A DNA stretch of 64,000 nt from Isoetes taiwanensis (lineage: Eukaryota > Streptophyta > Lycopodiopsida > Isoetales > Isoetaceae), in assembly GCA_021234155.1 (NCBI GenBank), contig JAJEKV010000096.1:3719678-3783677 (forward strand). Direction: 5' to 3'. A program made the position numbers and the translations under genes. The notes under the pieces are model-generated. The model made no database searches, was not told the DNA's origin, and saw nothing but the letters and a program-made list of their open reading frames with translations. Positions 1 to 11,559 of the stretch are shown piece by piece (position 1 is the first letter of the stretch; every line of letters starts with the position of its first letter).

Positions 1-1190
1 TGATGCACAAACTGCGGCAAATGATTTTGGCCAGCTTACACCTTCTTCGCATCTTCAAGTTAGACAAAGCGATTTACCATACATTTAGAAAACAAAGAAT
101 ACAAAGAACAAAAACTATATTAACCTTCGTCTGCATGGGGTATATTTCGACACCACATGCTTAACTGCGCTGTCCACAATTGCTGTGCTTCGAACCTTGA
201 CCTGTATGCATTTTACCCTTTACGGCATGGCCATGGCGGATGAATCACTTAATGCTTCCATTCAAAAAACTGCCTTTTTTGTATTTCTGAATTGCTATTG
301 TAGGCCTGAAATTCCCTCTTCTGTGAGAAAGCACAAGTATCTCCCATAACCAATTCATATTTAGAATACGCACAAATCTTCCAAATATCGATATGACTAT
401 GATGTTAAGCCATCATCAACACATCACTATCCCTGAATGCTGAAGGCGTCAATCGAATGTGTACCCTTTCAGGAGCAGGACACATATAGGAGAGAATATA
501 AGAAAAGCATCTGTAGGATATGCAAAAAGCAAGTTAATTCTAAATGCTCATATAATCTACCACTCTAGGGGAATCTTTATTACCTCAAACCGATTTGAAA
601 ATATGGCAGAGAAATTTCCTTCCATTCACCAAACATAGCTTCGAACAACAACACATATCTACTTGCACAAGTAATCAGAGAGACATGGTGAGAAAAAAAT
701 TGAGACATTTATAGCATCCACAACTGTACTTTTGGAAAAAACTTATAATAAAATTTGTTGCTATCAAGATATGTAACATTTGCAGTCATGAACTTCTGAT
801 CCACAAAAGAACTGCAGTTGGATTCCAGCCGTTTTGGTGTCACTCTTGATGGCAAGTTTGCATGCTCTAATAGATTGTGAAATGTACACTCAACAATAAC
901 CGGATATTCTTTATCTGATAGCAATGCCTTCAACTCCTTAACCTTTTATGACCGACAACACAATTTAAGTGGTTACAATATTTAGATTTGTAGAAATAAC
1001 ATTTAGCATACAGAAAACAAATCTACCATTATGGCAGCATCGACTGCTAGAATTTGATGCAGAAGGTCACAAAATGCTGTACGAACTATAACTTGGAGGC
1101 CATTGGCAATCACATGCACTTTATACTACTGAAATTGACCACTGTAGAATACTTGTTTCTAGTCTCAGAGCAACAAACTCGTCTTGTTCA
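1..1190. other. no recognisable gene
   Basis: I see only short, frameshifted reading frames with no motif I recognise. The sequence is AT-rich and unremarkable until the hairpin near 1227. Confidence 0.5.
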
Positions 1191-1226
1191 CCGCCGTTAC
1201 GTGGATCCAGTTTAGTTACAGGCCCA

Positions 1227-1252
1227 TTTCGCACCGTAGGCATGGTGCGAAA
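1227..1252. repeat. short foldback hairpin
   Basis: A 26-bp near-perfect palindrome whose left arm is TTTCGCACCGT. Its right arm differs by one base from the expected ACGGTGCGAAA. The flanks (a stretch with GTGGATCCAGTTTAGTTAC on the left and TTGACTCAGTTACAAAT on the right) recur at 4792-4880, so this is a dispersed repeat family and not a chance hairpin. Confidence 0.7.
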
Positions 1253-1375
1253 TTGACTCAGTTACAAATCACACCGAAAACAATGCCCACATCCTCCTTA
1301 AAATGCTCCCTTTTAGAAATGGGGAATTGACGAGCAAAGGATAATTTTTTGAGGAGAAGGGTATTCTTGTTCTAT

Positions 1376-1960
1376 GTTAGGGGTATCGAGGGAGTAACAG
1401 GGGGATTTCACATTAAAATAGGGGGATTTCATATTAAAATACTGGGATTTATAGTAAGAATGGGGGATGAGAAGAAATGGGGTAATGGGAGGTAGTAGGG
1501 GTAATGGGGAAGTAATAGGGGGATTGGAATTTAGAATATGGGGACTTCTAAGTAAAAAAATGAAGAATGGGGGATGACGAGAAATGGGGTAATCAGGGTT
1601 AATAGAGGTAATGAGAAAGTAATAAGGGATTGCAAATTAGAATATGGGGATTTACAAAACAAAAATGAAGAATGGGGAATGTAGAGAAATGGGGTAGTCA
1701 GTGTTAGTAGGGGGTAATGCGAAAGAGTAATGGGGGACTGCAATTTAAACATGGGGATCTACGAAAAAAAAAAGAAGAATGGGGGGTGACGAGAAATGGG
1801 GTAGTCATTGGATAATATGGGTAATGAGAGAGTAATAGGGGGATTGTAGTGCAGAACGTAGGGATTTGGAAGAGAAATAAAGAAGGGGAAATGAAGAAAA
1901 ACGGGGATTCACATGAAAAGGGGTTGAAAGGAAAAGAGGATGAAGATTATATTTGGAGGA
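1376..1960. repeat. G-rich tandem repeat, about 106-bp period
   Basis: About four and a half degenerate units begin near 1405, 1513, 1620, 1726 and 1830. Each holds GGGGGATTG, AATATGGGGATTT, GAAGAATGGGGGATGA and GAGAAATGGGGTAGTCA in the same order. Runs of four or five G are spaced closely enough on one strand to make G-quadruplexes conceivable. The open frames over this stretch only read through the repeat and I do not call them genes. Confidence 0.75.
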
Positions 1961-4139
1961 TTACACATCAAAATGGGGATGCCTATGAATTACATGGGAT
2001 TTGCAGTTCAAAGAGGATTTGTATCGTGAGATTTAAAATGCACTTTATATTTGTATCATATGGTTTAAAGTGTAGTTGCTTGTCTTCAATTTTTGATCTA
2101 CTTCTGACGGCCTTTAATGGCCCATCAAACACATCAGCTCTGTAGGAATAACAAACTATTTCCCATCCATGAACTCGGCTCCATCCGACGAAGAAATGAA
2201 TAAACTTCACAACTAGAATTCCTATTTGCTTCATTTCGACTATAAAGAAGAATCATAGTGTGACATCATTTTTCACTACACAAGTGGAGGTGACAAAAAA
2301 GAAAATGCAAAATACGCAAGTGCGGACGAATAAAAAAATTGGCAAAACGTGCCAACATGGCAAAACTGTTTCAAAATGTTGTTAGGCTATGGCGAAGTTC
2401 CGGCACTGAGAAGCGCATCATTGAGGTCAGTTTCGACGGCGCTGGTCGCAAATCTTTCTTCTCTGTTGGCGCCATGGATAGAGCTTCAGTTTGAGTGTAG
2501 TTTTGTGTCATGTAGAGTTTTTCTTGTTGATCATCCAACAAACTTCCTTAGCGCTTGCTTTTTCTGTGTTGCGATCTGAAGATCTTGGATTTTTTTTCTG
2601 GATCATCAAAGAAAGTTTTGGAAGGCTATTTTCCGTCATTTTTAGTTTTGCTGTCGATTTTCTCTTGCATGCTTTGTTTTGATGACTTGTTTGTGTTTTT
2701 ACAGGGGCAGATGCTCTGATGGATGATAGCAGGTTAAGTTTTCTTGTTATCTTGCATTCAAACACATATAACATCATATGCCTCTGAACCACAAACCATG
2801 AGTTCACTATGGAGGGGTTTTGCAGCAAAATCGTATGCATGTTTATCTACACTTGAGTTTATTAAGTACATGCCAGGGCCGGGGGTCTCTAATTTTGTGT
2901 CCTATGGTAGTCTGATACCAAAGCTAATCTATAGTGCATGACAGTCCTTTGCCATTTCAACTTGAGATTTCCAATAAATATCAAGACAGGTGAGCACAGT
3001 ATGTCAAATGCTGGTTTACTGACATTTCAATGCTATAAGGGCATTTTCTTAGTCTGGTTCAATGAGATCTTTGCTTTTGTAAGTATAGCAGCTTTGCTTT
3101 TTTAGATATAGATAGGACATGGCTTTAGCAGCTCAATGCCTTGACTTCCAGAGGAGAGAATGTATCTGAAGAGATGTTATGGCATGCAATTTGGAAGTTT
3201 CCTATATATGCTTTTGGCTCATTTCAATGGCATGCAAGCTACATAAGCAGGAGTTTACTTTAGTCATCAAGCTCAGAAATGAAACATTACATATGACCAT
3301 GTAGAAGTTAAATACAGCCCCCAAAAGGGAATCCAATGGATCGTAATTAATGTTTTGAACAATAGTAAAATTGTTATTATCAGGCAGCTCATGTAGAATT
3401 CAGTGTTTGCTAAAGATTTTACTGGATTTGTGAAAGGATGAGCAAGGTGGCTTGTTGGTTTTATATCTATCAAGCTTATTGGTAAGTTATCTGATGACTG
3501 TATTTGGGTGGAAGTATTTACAGTCTCATTGTAAGAATTTGCAAATTTAAGTTGATGTGCATATTAATGTCTTCTCGTGGATCTCTTTGTCACTTTCCAA
3601 AATTTAGTGAATTATTGGGCCATAATTGCCATGATAGATAGACAGCAGTTGCTACAGGCTATCAGATAAGAACAAGTTGAGTTGAGATTCTGCGCAGCAG
3701 CCCAAGGGCAGGCAAGCAAGGGAACTCCTTCACATATACTTTCAATGGTAGAATTTCAGCGACAGTGGCTCAGAAAATGGAACTCTACTTGCTTCCAAGC
3801 CAACTATATTCCATACCAAAGATGACGGAAAAGTTGAACCTCATCCATCATCAATGAAATCACGAGTTTCTTATTTTCTATATTCATATCTTGTTTATAG
3901 TGACAAGGTCAAAATGGCTGCAATTTTTTTCAGGGATTCATCAGACATCTCTGATTATGTGTTATTCATGTTCGGAGGAAGTCTTATATCAAATAGTGGA
4001 GGAAGTCTTGTATCAAATAGTGATAAATAGTGATGGCCACGTTGAAATGCTTAATGGCTACTGAATTTCTTATCAGCATCTTCTAGTACAATGCAGCATG
4101 GTCATTATGCTGCAATCATGATAGCCCAAGAATTGAGTT
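1961..4139. other. no supported gene
   Basis: The region has several T-rich, intron-like stretches and scattered short frames, none longer than about 110 codons and none with a recognisable motif. A gene with many short exons could be hidden here, but I cannot show one. Confidence 0.4.
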
Positions 4140-4740
4140 TGAATATGAGTGAATTTGAGTTTATTTGAGAAAAGGGTATTAACTAAGTATGGGATATTAA
4201 ACTACAAGGTCACAGAAGGGAATGTGTGAAAAGAGGGGTATGAATGGAGGGGATATTAAACAAAAAATCACAAAAGGGGGATTTTTGAGAAAAGGGTATT
4301 AACTGAGTACGGGATATTAAACTACAAAGTAACAAAGAAGAGGGGGTAAGAACAAAATAAGGGGATATTAAACATAAAATCACAAAGGGGGGATTTTTTA
4401 GAAAAGGGGTATGAACATTGGTGCAGAAAATGGGGTACATTATTGCATATGTCAAAATGGGGTACAAATGAAATTAAAGGTATATTAAACTACAAAATCA
4501 CAAAGGGGGATTGTTTCTACAAAGGGGTATGAATATTATTTGTGAGAAAAGGGGTATGACCATTGCATACGGCAATGGGGGATATAAAAAAAATTCAAAT
4601 AAGGGGATATTAATTTACAAAATCGCAAAGGGGGGATTGTGGCCAAATACCCTGTTTCTAAAAATCATGTCTATTCCACGAAAAGGGGGATTTTGAGGGG
4701 TTTTTTATGGGGGATTTTAAGGAGGATATGGGCATCATTT
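4140..4740. repeat. degenerate G-rich minisatellite
   Basis: Irregular units built from GGGGATATTAAACTACAAA, ATCACAAAGGGGGATTTTT and GAAAAGGGGTATGAACATTG alternate over 600 bp. The style is like the 1376-1960 repeat but the unit differs. A single related stretch occurs at 38070-38165. The short open frames here are by-products of the repeat. Confidence 0.65.
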
Positions 4741-4756
4741 TTTATGTGAATTATTG

Positions 4757-4932
4757 AAGGGCCTATTTCGCACCGTAGCCACGGTGCGAAATTGACTCAG
4801 TTACAAATTATTGAAGGGCCTATTTCGCACCGTGGCTACGGTGCGAAATACGTGGATCCAGTTTAGTTACAGGCCCATATTTTACACCGTGGCCATGATG
4901 CGCAATACATGCATCCAATTTACTTACAATTA
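4757..4932. repeat. cluster of foldback hairpins
   Basis: Two perfect 26-bp hairpins lie at 4766-4791 and 4823-4848. Both have arms TTTCGCACCGT and ACGGTGCGAAA; the loops are AGCC and GGCT, so each hairpin is the exact reverse complement of the other. A decayed third copy lies at 4881-4905. They share flanks with the hairpin at 1227-1252. The arrangement looks like the ends of a small foldback element or MITE, but no target-site duplication can be assigned. Confidence 0.7.
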
Positions 4933-5636
4933 CAGCATTTCGCACAATGAGCACTATCGAACTGATAAATAAACCAACTCTTTTATAGTAGAGACATTAA
5001 CAAGAGCTCTCAATACGGACATAACCTTTGCCTTGCCTACATCTCATTGAGCTCCACTCCCTTGATCGCTCAACAGCTGCGGACTTATACCAAGCTTCCC
5101 TCTTTTTTTCCCGCTGGGTTTTTTGTCTAAACAAAGTTAGCAAGTGTTGATTCACTCTGGTTCCGTGATTTCTTCACCCATTTGGACACGATCCTTCCGT
5201 AAAACCATTGGCACATCTGCTGTAAGGAATTCCCAACTGAACCTCTGTGTTGGGTGAAACAGAAGAATGCATTCTTTGCTTGCTTATGGGACTTCTCTAT
5301 TCCTTGTGTATCCTAAATTCTCAGGCTTCCATATTCCCTGACAAACCACATGCCATGTGCGAACAGAATATGGACGTAGTGAGTCAAATTGGCCTCACCT
5401 CATGCCGTCAGGAAAGACAGTGTGAAGTTTGTGACTTGCCTCCTAAAAATTTGGCAACATCATTTTCCCTCAACTTACCTTTTTTCTGCATTTCCTTTAC
5501 CAAGACAGAGAAATCCTCGCCATGCCTTGATTTTCTTCAGGCGATCTATCATGATCATTTCGATCATCCTCACCAATAATAAAATCCTTGTAAGCTTCCC
5601 AAACACCGATAAGTTCTCTTCGGGAAGCAAAACCTC

Positions 5637-7622
5637 TTAGCCTTTGGACCACCCATATTGGGTTTCGAGGGGAACCTTGCCTGATACCTTTGGATCTTGA
5701 AGTATTTTGTAGTGCCCACCATGGAGTCCCACATTAGATAGCACCTTTTCAACTTCATGCATGGCAGCTTCCCTAGAGCTTTGGGGTGATTTATTCCAAG
5801 CAAACAGGATACTCATGTAAACCATCTTGTCTATGATTCTCAAGAAAGCATGAAGGGTGCATATGTGTACTCTTTTTAACGGAATCGGCAGAATTGACAT
5901 CAAGGTTGTGTCCTTCTCTTCTCTATTTGGTGGCTCATCCTGGACACAGTCTAATGTACTCTTGTCCAACCCAAATTGAATCTTTTCTCGCATGATAGAG
6001 ACAGAGGAACAAGCATGAGTAGTCTTACCAAAGACCATGCTTCATTCTCAGTACATGCATTTTATTGTCTTCAAATCTACAACAAGATGCCATTCAACCT
6101 CGTGACTCACCATATCCGTGAACCGCAAGTTTTTCTCCGATTCCGTGAGAGGCAATCATTGTGGGGATGGGTGTTTGATCAAAACCCATTTCAAAGATCT
6201 TTGTGATTTTCCTCGGCACCAAATAAACCAACCCACCAAATGTGTTCTTCAGACCGGACGGAGAACTTACCATCTAGATTTGACTCTTCATTCCCTCAGA
6301 TTCAAAGCTCGTTCATTAGACTCGATGAAACCCTCTCGTTACTTCTCGCCTTTCACTAATTCCATTTCATCCAAATTCAAAACAATTCTTAGTTTGCCAA
6401 ATAAGACTCTTCTACCTTCATATCATAAAATCGAACCAAAAGCTGAAGCATTCTACTTAAGTCTATCCAGCAATTGTTATTTTTATTAAGGCAGAAAGTA
6501 TCACCAAACTTCGACTTCTTCTTACCTTTGGTATAGGATGGCAATGTATCCAAATTGACACTGCTGGTCAGCTGATACATATCACCAAGAAGCTCTTGCA
6601 CCTGTCTGTTTCTCGATGACCTACAAGTCCTCACACTAGTCATCCTTGGTAGTAGAATAGTTTTGGTAATGCCTTGTTGTTTAAAGCCATCCTGCAAGCA
6701 TCTGAACAAAGCAATGTAAGCTTGCCTACTTATTCCCACATTGTCACACAGTTCTTGCACTGATTCTGAGGTTTGACTGTTCCCAAACTCCTGCAACAAT
6801 TACTGTACTACAGCTTTCCTAGGTTGAATACTACCAGGAAGCTTTAACATTCTCAATACATCATCTTTAGTAACTAATCTCTTTAATAAACAGGCAATAT
6901 TAGCAGGTTTTCTCTTATTTTCTTCTACAAGATTTGGATCAACAAGCTTTTTAATAGCCATGACCCTTTTTTTTGAGCCTCCACCTCCAGGGGCTAATAT
7001 ATTTATGGGCTTCAGGTTTCTTGCCCTCTCCCTGATTCCCGGTGGAGTTCTTTTCATTCGTTTGACTTGCTTGTGAAGGGAGTCATTTTTTTGCACAACC
7101 CTCTTCATTCCTTGCTGCAGTGATTTCATCTCCGTCACCAATTTTTAATTTTCTACCTCCAATTCATTGAGCCTGCTGCATTGCTGAGACAGCAAGTAGT
7201 TCGCCTGTTGGAGCTGATTAACATCTAATAAAACTTTGCCCCTGAGATCTCTCATTATTACAGTCGGATTGCAGACCTGTTTTTGCCATGAACATGCTGT
7301 TGCCGAATCCCTGTTGCAGACTTGCCAGTACAGAGTAGCCTGCTTTTAGGGGTCAGGACATTTTCTCCTGCAGTTTCTGCTTTACTACTGTCCGTCTCCA
7401 GCATGCCAACTAGCCCATCGATGCTAGCAGTTACAACCCCTATCTCTGAATTTGCAGAATCGGAATCAGACCCAATGCCTTTTCCATCTGTATATTCATC
7501 TTTTTTTATTCCTTTTTTATTGTTATGGCTTGGCTTAGTCATTGTTACAACAGCAGTAGGCAACATCGTGTTTGCCATCATGCTTACCGTCATTTTTCTT
7601 TGCCCTAGTACTGTGCGCCATT
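5637..7622 (-). pseudogene. decayed multi-exon coiled-coil gene, unrecognised family
   Basis: Reading leftward, a possible first exon starts at ATG 7622 (MAHSTRAKKND) and meets a GTAAGC donor. A later frame from about 7260 to 6389 is continuous except for two TAA stops (7145-7147 and 6800-6802). It reads as a leucine- and glutamine-rich coiled coil (around NQLQQANYLL and LQQGMKRVVQKND), a basic stretch, then a compact region around VGISRQAYIALFRCLQDG. A further frame at 5637-6038 contains CTLHAFLRIIDKMVYMSIL. Both internal stops are one C-to-T step from CAA. I do not recognise the family; its style suggests a transposon-associated protein. Function unknown. Confidence 0.5.
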
Positions 7623-7629
7623 GAGTTGA

Positions 7630-7843
7630 GAGAGATAGATAGATAGATAGATAGTATTTTAACGTCACGCCACTAGGCAGCATCCAACTGGACATGTGAC
7701 CACACACCACACTACATTGCTTTGTTGGGCCCTGCCCCCAACCACTTTACATTGCGTCTGTGGGTTTTGACACCCAACATGGGCAGTCTCGAACTCGAGA
7801 CCTATAGTTGCTGGACCTAGTGTATTACCACTAGACTAAACAC

Positions 7844-7845
<2 letters not shown>
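7630..7845 (-). mobile_element. tRNA-derived SINE
   Basis: On the minus strand the first 80 bases look like a tRNA: GGGTG start, an A-box-like TAGTCTAGTGG (7828-7838) and a B-box-like GAGTTCGAGAC (7786-7796) at tRNA spacing. A tRNA-unrelated body of about 110 bp follows and the element ends in a (CTAT)n tail at 7632-7655. Such an internal RNA polymerase III promoter plus simple-repeat tail is the hallmark of plant SINEs. It does not fold as a complete functional tRNA, so I do not call a tRNA gene. It begins directly after the (CT)n tail of the neighbouring LINE. Confidence 0.75.

Positions 7846-7883
<38 letters not shown>
7846..7883. repeat. (GA)n microsatellite
   Basis: A 38-bp run of GA on the plus strand (CT on the minus) separates the LINE 3' end from the SINE 5' end. 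It may be the simple-repeat tail of the LINE or have grown at that boundary. Confidence 0.9.
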
Positions 7884-7886
<3 letters not shown>

Positions 7887-7963
7887 ATTTTTCCATATAT
7901 GAGACCATCAGGTCTATTAGATGTTACAAGATACAATATAGATCATACATTCTGTTAACAGTT

Positions 7964-8751
7964 TCACGTGAGCTCCTGTTGGAGCATCACTGTCTCCCCC
8001 GCTCTCATATCCTCCTCATACTCTTGTAATAAATGTTTATAGCTTTTAATTGATGCCTCTCTAAGTTTTAGTGCCTCCATCAAAAAGCTCCCTATAAGCT
8101 GCCCCGGATGCTCAAAAAATTCCCCAAGTGAAGCTGAATTCATCCCCAAACTATCTCTTAGGTTCTGGTAAGCAGGACAAAGTCTAATGAAATGTTCCTC
8201 GTCCTCAACTTCACCTGAGTTGCAAACCTTGCATAACCGTTTGTCCCTGTTGTAGTTCCCCCATCTTCCTACCTCCACTCCCAGGTGATGTGAACTAAGC
8301 CTTAGTCTGCATATATTATGTCTCTTATTTGTTGAGATCTCCTCGCTAAGATATGCCATCGGCCTTAGTCCGGGGTTCATGGTCTCCTGGTAATATTTCA
8401 TTTTTGTACCACACCTTTGCCAAACTATGTATTGCACATTGGTCCTAACCATTCTCTTATCATAATCTTATCATGTGGCATGGACTCCAGTGTCATTCCC
8501 CATCGGCTCAACCATTTCCTTATGTCTGCCAGCCACCCTTTATGTTCACTCTCTTTCATAGCTAGCACCGGAAATCTGCTTTCCTCCATTAGCTTAACCT
8601 TGCTAAAGTACCAAAGCAATTGGCATAGTGCTTCACTCTCTACTGACATCATACCTGCCTCCTTCAATAGCATTTCATAGGGCGTTTGCATCTTCACTCC
8701 AAGTTCTGTCATCAGAAACTTTTTTTGTACCTTTTCAACTTTTTTCCACAT
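7964..8751 (-). pseudogene. LINE ORF2 C-terminal region with zinc-knuckle-like motif
   Basis: Two overlapping frames (8425-8751, then 7964-8452) continue the reverse transcriptase. The second holds RLSSHHLGVEVGRW, then CKVCNSGEVEDEEHFIRLC, a C-x2-C...H-x4-C arrangement typical of the domain that follows many LINE reverse transcriptases and is thought to bind nucleic acid. The two pieces are joined only by a frameshift near 8430-8450. The stop at 7964 is probably the true end of ORF2. Confidence 0.8.
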
Positions 8752-10362
8752 CTCTTGAGATAGGCCTGGACTGCTTGGACTAATGTCTTGTATAACATTT
8801 TTTTGAGACCAAAATTTACAATTTCAGCTTTTCTGCATCTCCTCTGCATGGAGAATAGAGCCTTTAGGCCACTATCCGCCCTTTGTTCAACTGATTTGTT
8901 CCATGTGTAATTTTGGTCTACAATCAGCCCTAAATATTTGTATTGTGCAGCAAGCTCTACTTGGCTGCCCTTGTATGTGAATGTGAAATTGTCTGCCCGG
9001 GTGCCAAATACAATAATTTTGGTTTTTTTGAGATTTACCTTCATTTCCATAGTGTCACAGAAAGAAGCTAACGTGTCCAGATGTTTGTGCAAGTCTTGCT
9101 TATCCCTTGATAGTAGGACAATGTCATCAGCATAGAGAAGTAGAAGAAGCACGCATCCTCCTATTGTAGTGCCCTCACCTTCGTTTTGAATTATCCAAGT
9201 CTCCAGCTCATCTACGAATATGCCAAACAGAGTGGGGGACAATGGGCATCCTTGCTTGACCCCTATATTATTGTTCACCACTTCACTACACTTCTCTATC
9301 AAAGGAGCAAACAGCTGAACCACCACTTTTTCGTACAAACAAGCCACTGCATCTCTCATGCTAGCTGGTATTCCAACTCTTTCCATTCTATCCCACAAAT
9401 TTCCTCTTCTGACCATATCAAAGGCTTTTGTGAGATCCACAAATAAGGCAAACATGGGGTTTTTGGTTTTTTTAACTGCATCCATAGCTGCCCTGAGCGT
9501 CACCAGATGATCTATGGTAGATCGTCCAGGCTGAAATCCTGCTTGTCCCCTTGCCCTCACCTCTGTTCGTTCTGCCCATGCACTTATTCTTTGTTCTACA
9601 ATTGAAGCAAATAGCTTTGCAAACAGGTTACTCACCATTATGATGCGGTAATTTCCTGGGTCATTTTGGCAACCAGCTTTATGTATCGGTACTGCCCTGT
9701 TTCTTTGCCATTCAGTAGGAAAGCCATCCCTTAGTGCAGCATTCAGCATTTTGGCTAGAATCTTCTGAACATTGTTTCCAGTCCATTTAAGCATTTCCGC
9801 CCCCAAGCCTGTTGCATCTAATGCTTTTCCTGTTGCGAGCTTCTGAAGTCCTTTCAGTACATCTATTTCTGTGATATGCATTGACTCGTGATCTCTCATC
9901 ATGATATCTTCCACCCCTTCTATATGGTAGAGTTTGTCTAGGTGACCAAGTCAGAGCATGCATGTCTAGTTTGTGAATTTGCCCTTTTGAGTCTCTCAAG
10001 CGGTTCCAAATTTTTCTCAGATCCTTAACCAGCTCTTGCACCATTGCTGCTTCTTTCAATTTCAGGAAACTTCTCTTTCTGCATCTTAGCATCTTGAAAT
10101 ACACCTTCCTGGCCGCGTGCTTATCTGTCCCTTTTGCTTTTTTGTACAACTCTCTTTGGCGCTTACACTCCTCATCAAACCAAGCATGACATGGTAGCCC
10201 CTTAGCCCTCCTAGCGGATGTGAAATATGCCTTTGCCTTATCAAGCAAGAATTCTGTCAGTATATGGCTGATTTCAGCAACATTGTCTGGCCATTGTATC
10301 TCTCCTACTCCTTCCTCACACATCTTCTCATACATTTTTGCTTTTCTAAAATGTAGGCGCAT
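8712..10362 (-). pseudogene. LINE reverse transcriptase, frameshifted
   Basis: The 400-codon frame at 8712-9914 contains the reverse transcriptase core in order: NYRIIMVSNLFAKLF, GQAGFQPGRSTIDHL, FVDLTKAFDMV (first catalytic Asp), GVKQGCPLSPTLF and LLYADDIVLLS (catalytic YADD), then a thumb region with KTKIIVFGT. Upstream, 9787-10362 holds the basic linker between endonuclease and polymerase (HAWFDEECKRQRELYKKAK). The linker frame and the polymerase frame overlap out of phase near 9900, so one indel separates them. It copies the element's RNA at a nicked genomic target (family knowledge). Confidence 0.9.
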
Positions 10363-10474
10363 GCCTGAATGGGACTTGTCACATCCCGTTCTTTGCCCAT
10401 TGTCTTTGGTCAGATTCTGCCCTGCTCAATCCCACTTCAAATCCCTCAATCTCATGTAGTGCTTGCACATGTGC

Positions 10475-11236
10475 CTATACTACATCAACCACACTAGCCC
10501 CCCTTCCACCTGTTCCAAGTGACGTGCATTTTTGTGTCCCATTCAACAATTGCGTCCCATTAAGCACTAGCAGGCTTAGCCCACCGCACATATTAAGCAA
10601 ATGACTGCCTTGTGGTATTACATACTTGTAAGCGTCATCAGTCACCCGGTCCCATCCTGCTAATTTAATTTCATCCTCTTCCATTCTCTCCATCCAGATA
10701 GGCTCTCCAAAAGCACTGGTCATGTAGGCTTGTTTATCAGCAATTCTACCATTGAAGTCACCCATAAGAATGATGTTGCCCTCTTCCACGAGATCAAGCG
10801 CTGCTTGTTCCAGGTGATGGAAGGGATCATCCCTATCCATGTCTGGCAGGTCGTAAGTAGGGGACTCCCTAGGTGGAAAATAGCATCCGAACACAAAAGT
10901 GGGTTTTTGATGATTTGGTAATTCAATAGCAATGAATTGCTGCTTACATTTATCCCTTCTAAGCTTTACCATTCCAGAGAATCCTTCTCTTATGTAACAC
11001 GCTACCCCTCCAAAACCTTTGTTTCTCCAGCCCTTCTTATGCCATTCAGAGTGAAGCACTATGTATCTCTCAATGTCTAGTAAACCGGATTCCTCATGTT
11101 CATGTGTCTCAGCAAAGAAAATAACATCCCAATGATTGAGAACATCTCCAGCAGAGGCTATTTTTGTAGACTCCAATCCGTTAATGTTCCACGTACAAAT
11201 CCTAGAGAGAGTCCACCATTTTTTTAGTATATACAC
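10475..11236 (-). pseudogene. LINE apurinic-type endonuclease domain
   Basis: A 253-codon frame shows the endonuclease/exonuclease/phosphatase fold signatures: TWNINGL near the start, FFAETHEH, GGVACYIREGF, FVFGCYFPP, then ILMGDFNGRI. These residues coordinate metal and cut the target strand in LINE insertion. The frame begins at a GTG in this window, so the true start lies elsewhere or is lost. It ends at a TAG within GASVVDVV, where relatives usually continue with DYV, and the next frame is displaced, so the polyprotein is interrupted between 10475 and 10362. Confidence 0.9.
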
Positions 11237-11559
11237 ATGATCTCAGGTCCCATTCAGACTTACAGGAGTTGAAAACACACAACAAAAATCTTATAGAAAT
11301 CAGGATTCAAAAAATTATTTGCTGGTTTTTTCTTACAGTTCATTGAGAGAAAAATATATCCAATTTCTCTCCATCACGTTAGTTCCAAATCAAGCCAAAT
11401 TTCTTTCCACATGTTCCTACAAGTTCCCTGATAGTCATTTCAAATATCAGCCAGAAATGTTAAAAAAACACTTAAGATATCATCATTTGAGTGTACATAT
11501 CTTTTTCTGCCATAGGGATGTATGGACAAATTTTCTGTCCACTTGGCTCAAAAATGCCA

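Larger units (their letters stand above)
7884..11236 (-). mobile_element. non-LTR retrotransposon (LINE), inactive
   Basis: On the minus strand the order is apurinic-type endonuclease, reverse transcriptase, then a C-terminal cysteine-histidine region, which is the ORF2 layout of LINEs. The 3' UTR ends near AAAATAAA followed by the CT run. No ORF1 is visible upstream. The frame shifts at least three times, so the copy is dead unless those are sequencing errors. The reverse transcriptase wording (YADDIVLLS, GVKQGCPLSPTLF) is less like angiosperm L1 and closer to LINE types I associate with animals and early-diverging plants. Confidence 0.9.

Noticed and set aside
2349..2840. Overlapping frames of 60-110 codons near 2.5 kb as genes.
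   Set aside because: They overlap on both strands, are low in complexity and show no domain.
7766..7845. A genuine tRNA gene on the minus strand.
   Set aside because: A and B boxes are present but the arms do not pair as a complete tRNA, and the body and tail are those of a SINE.
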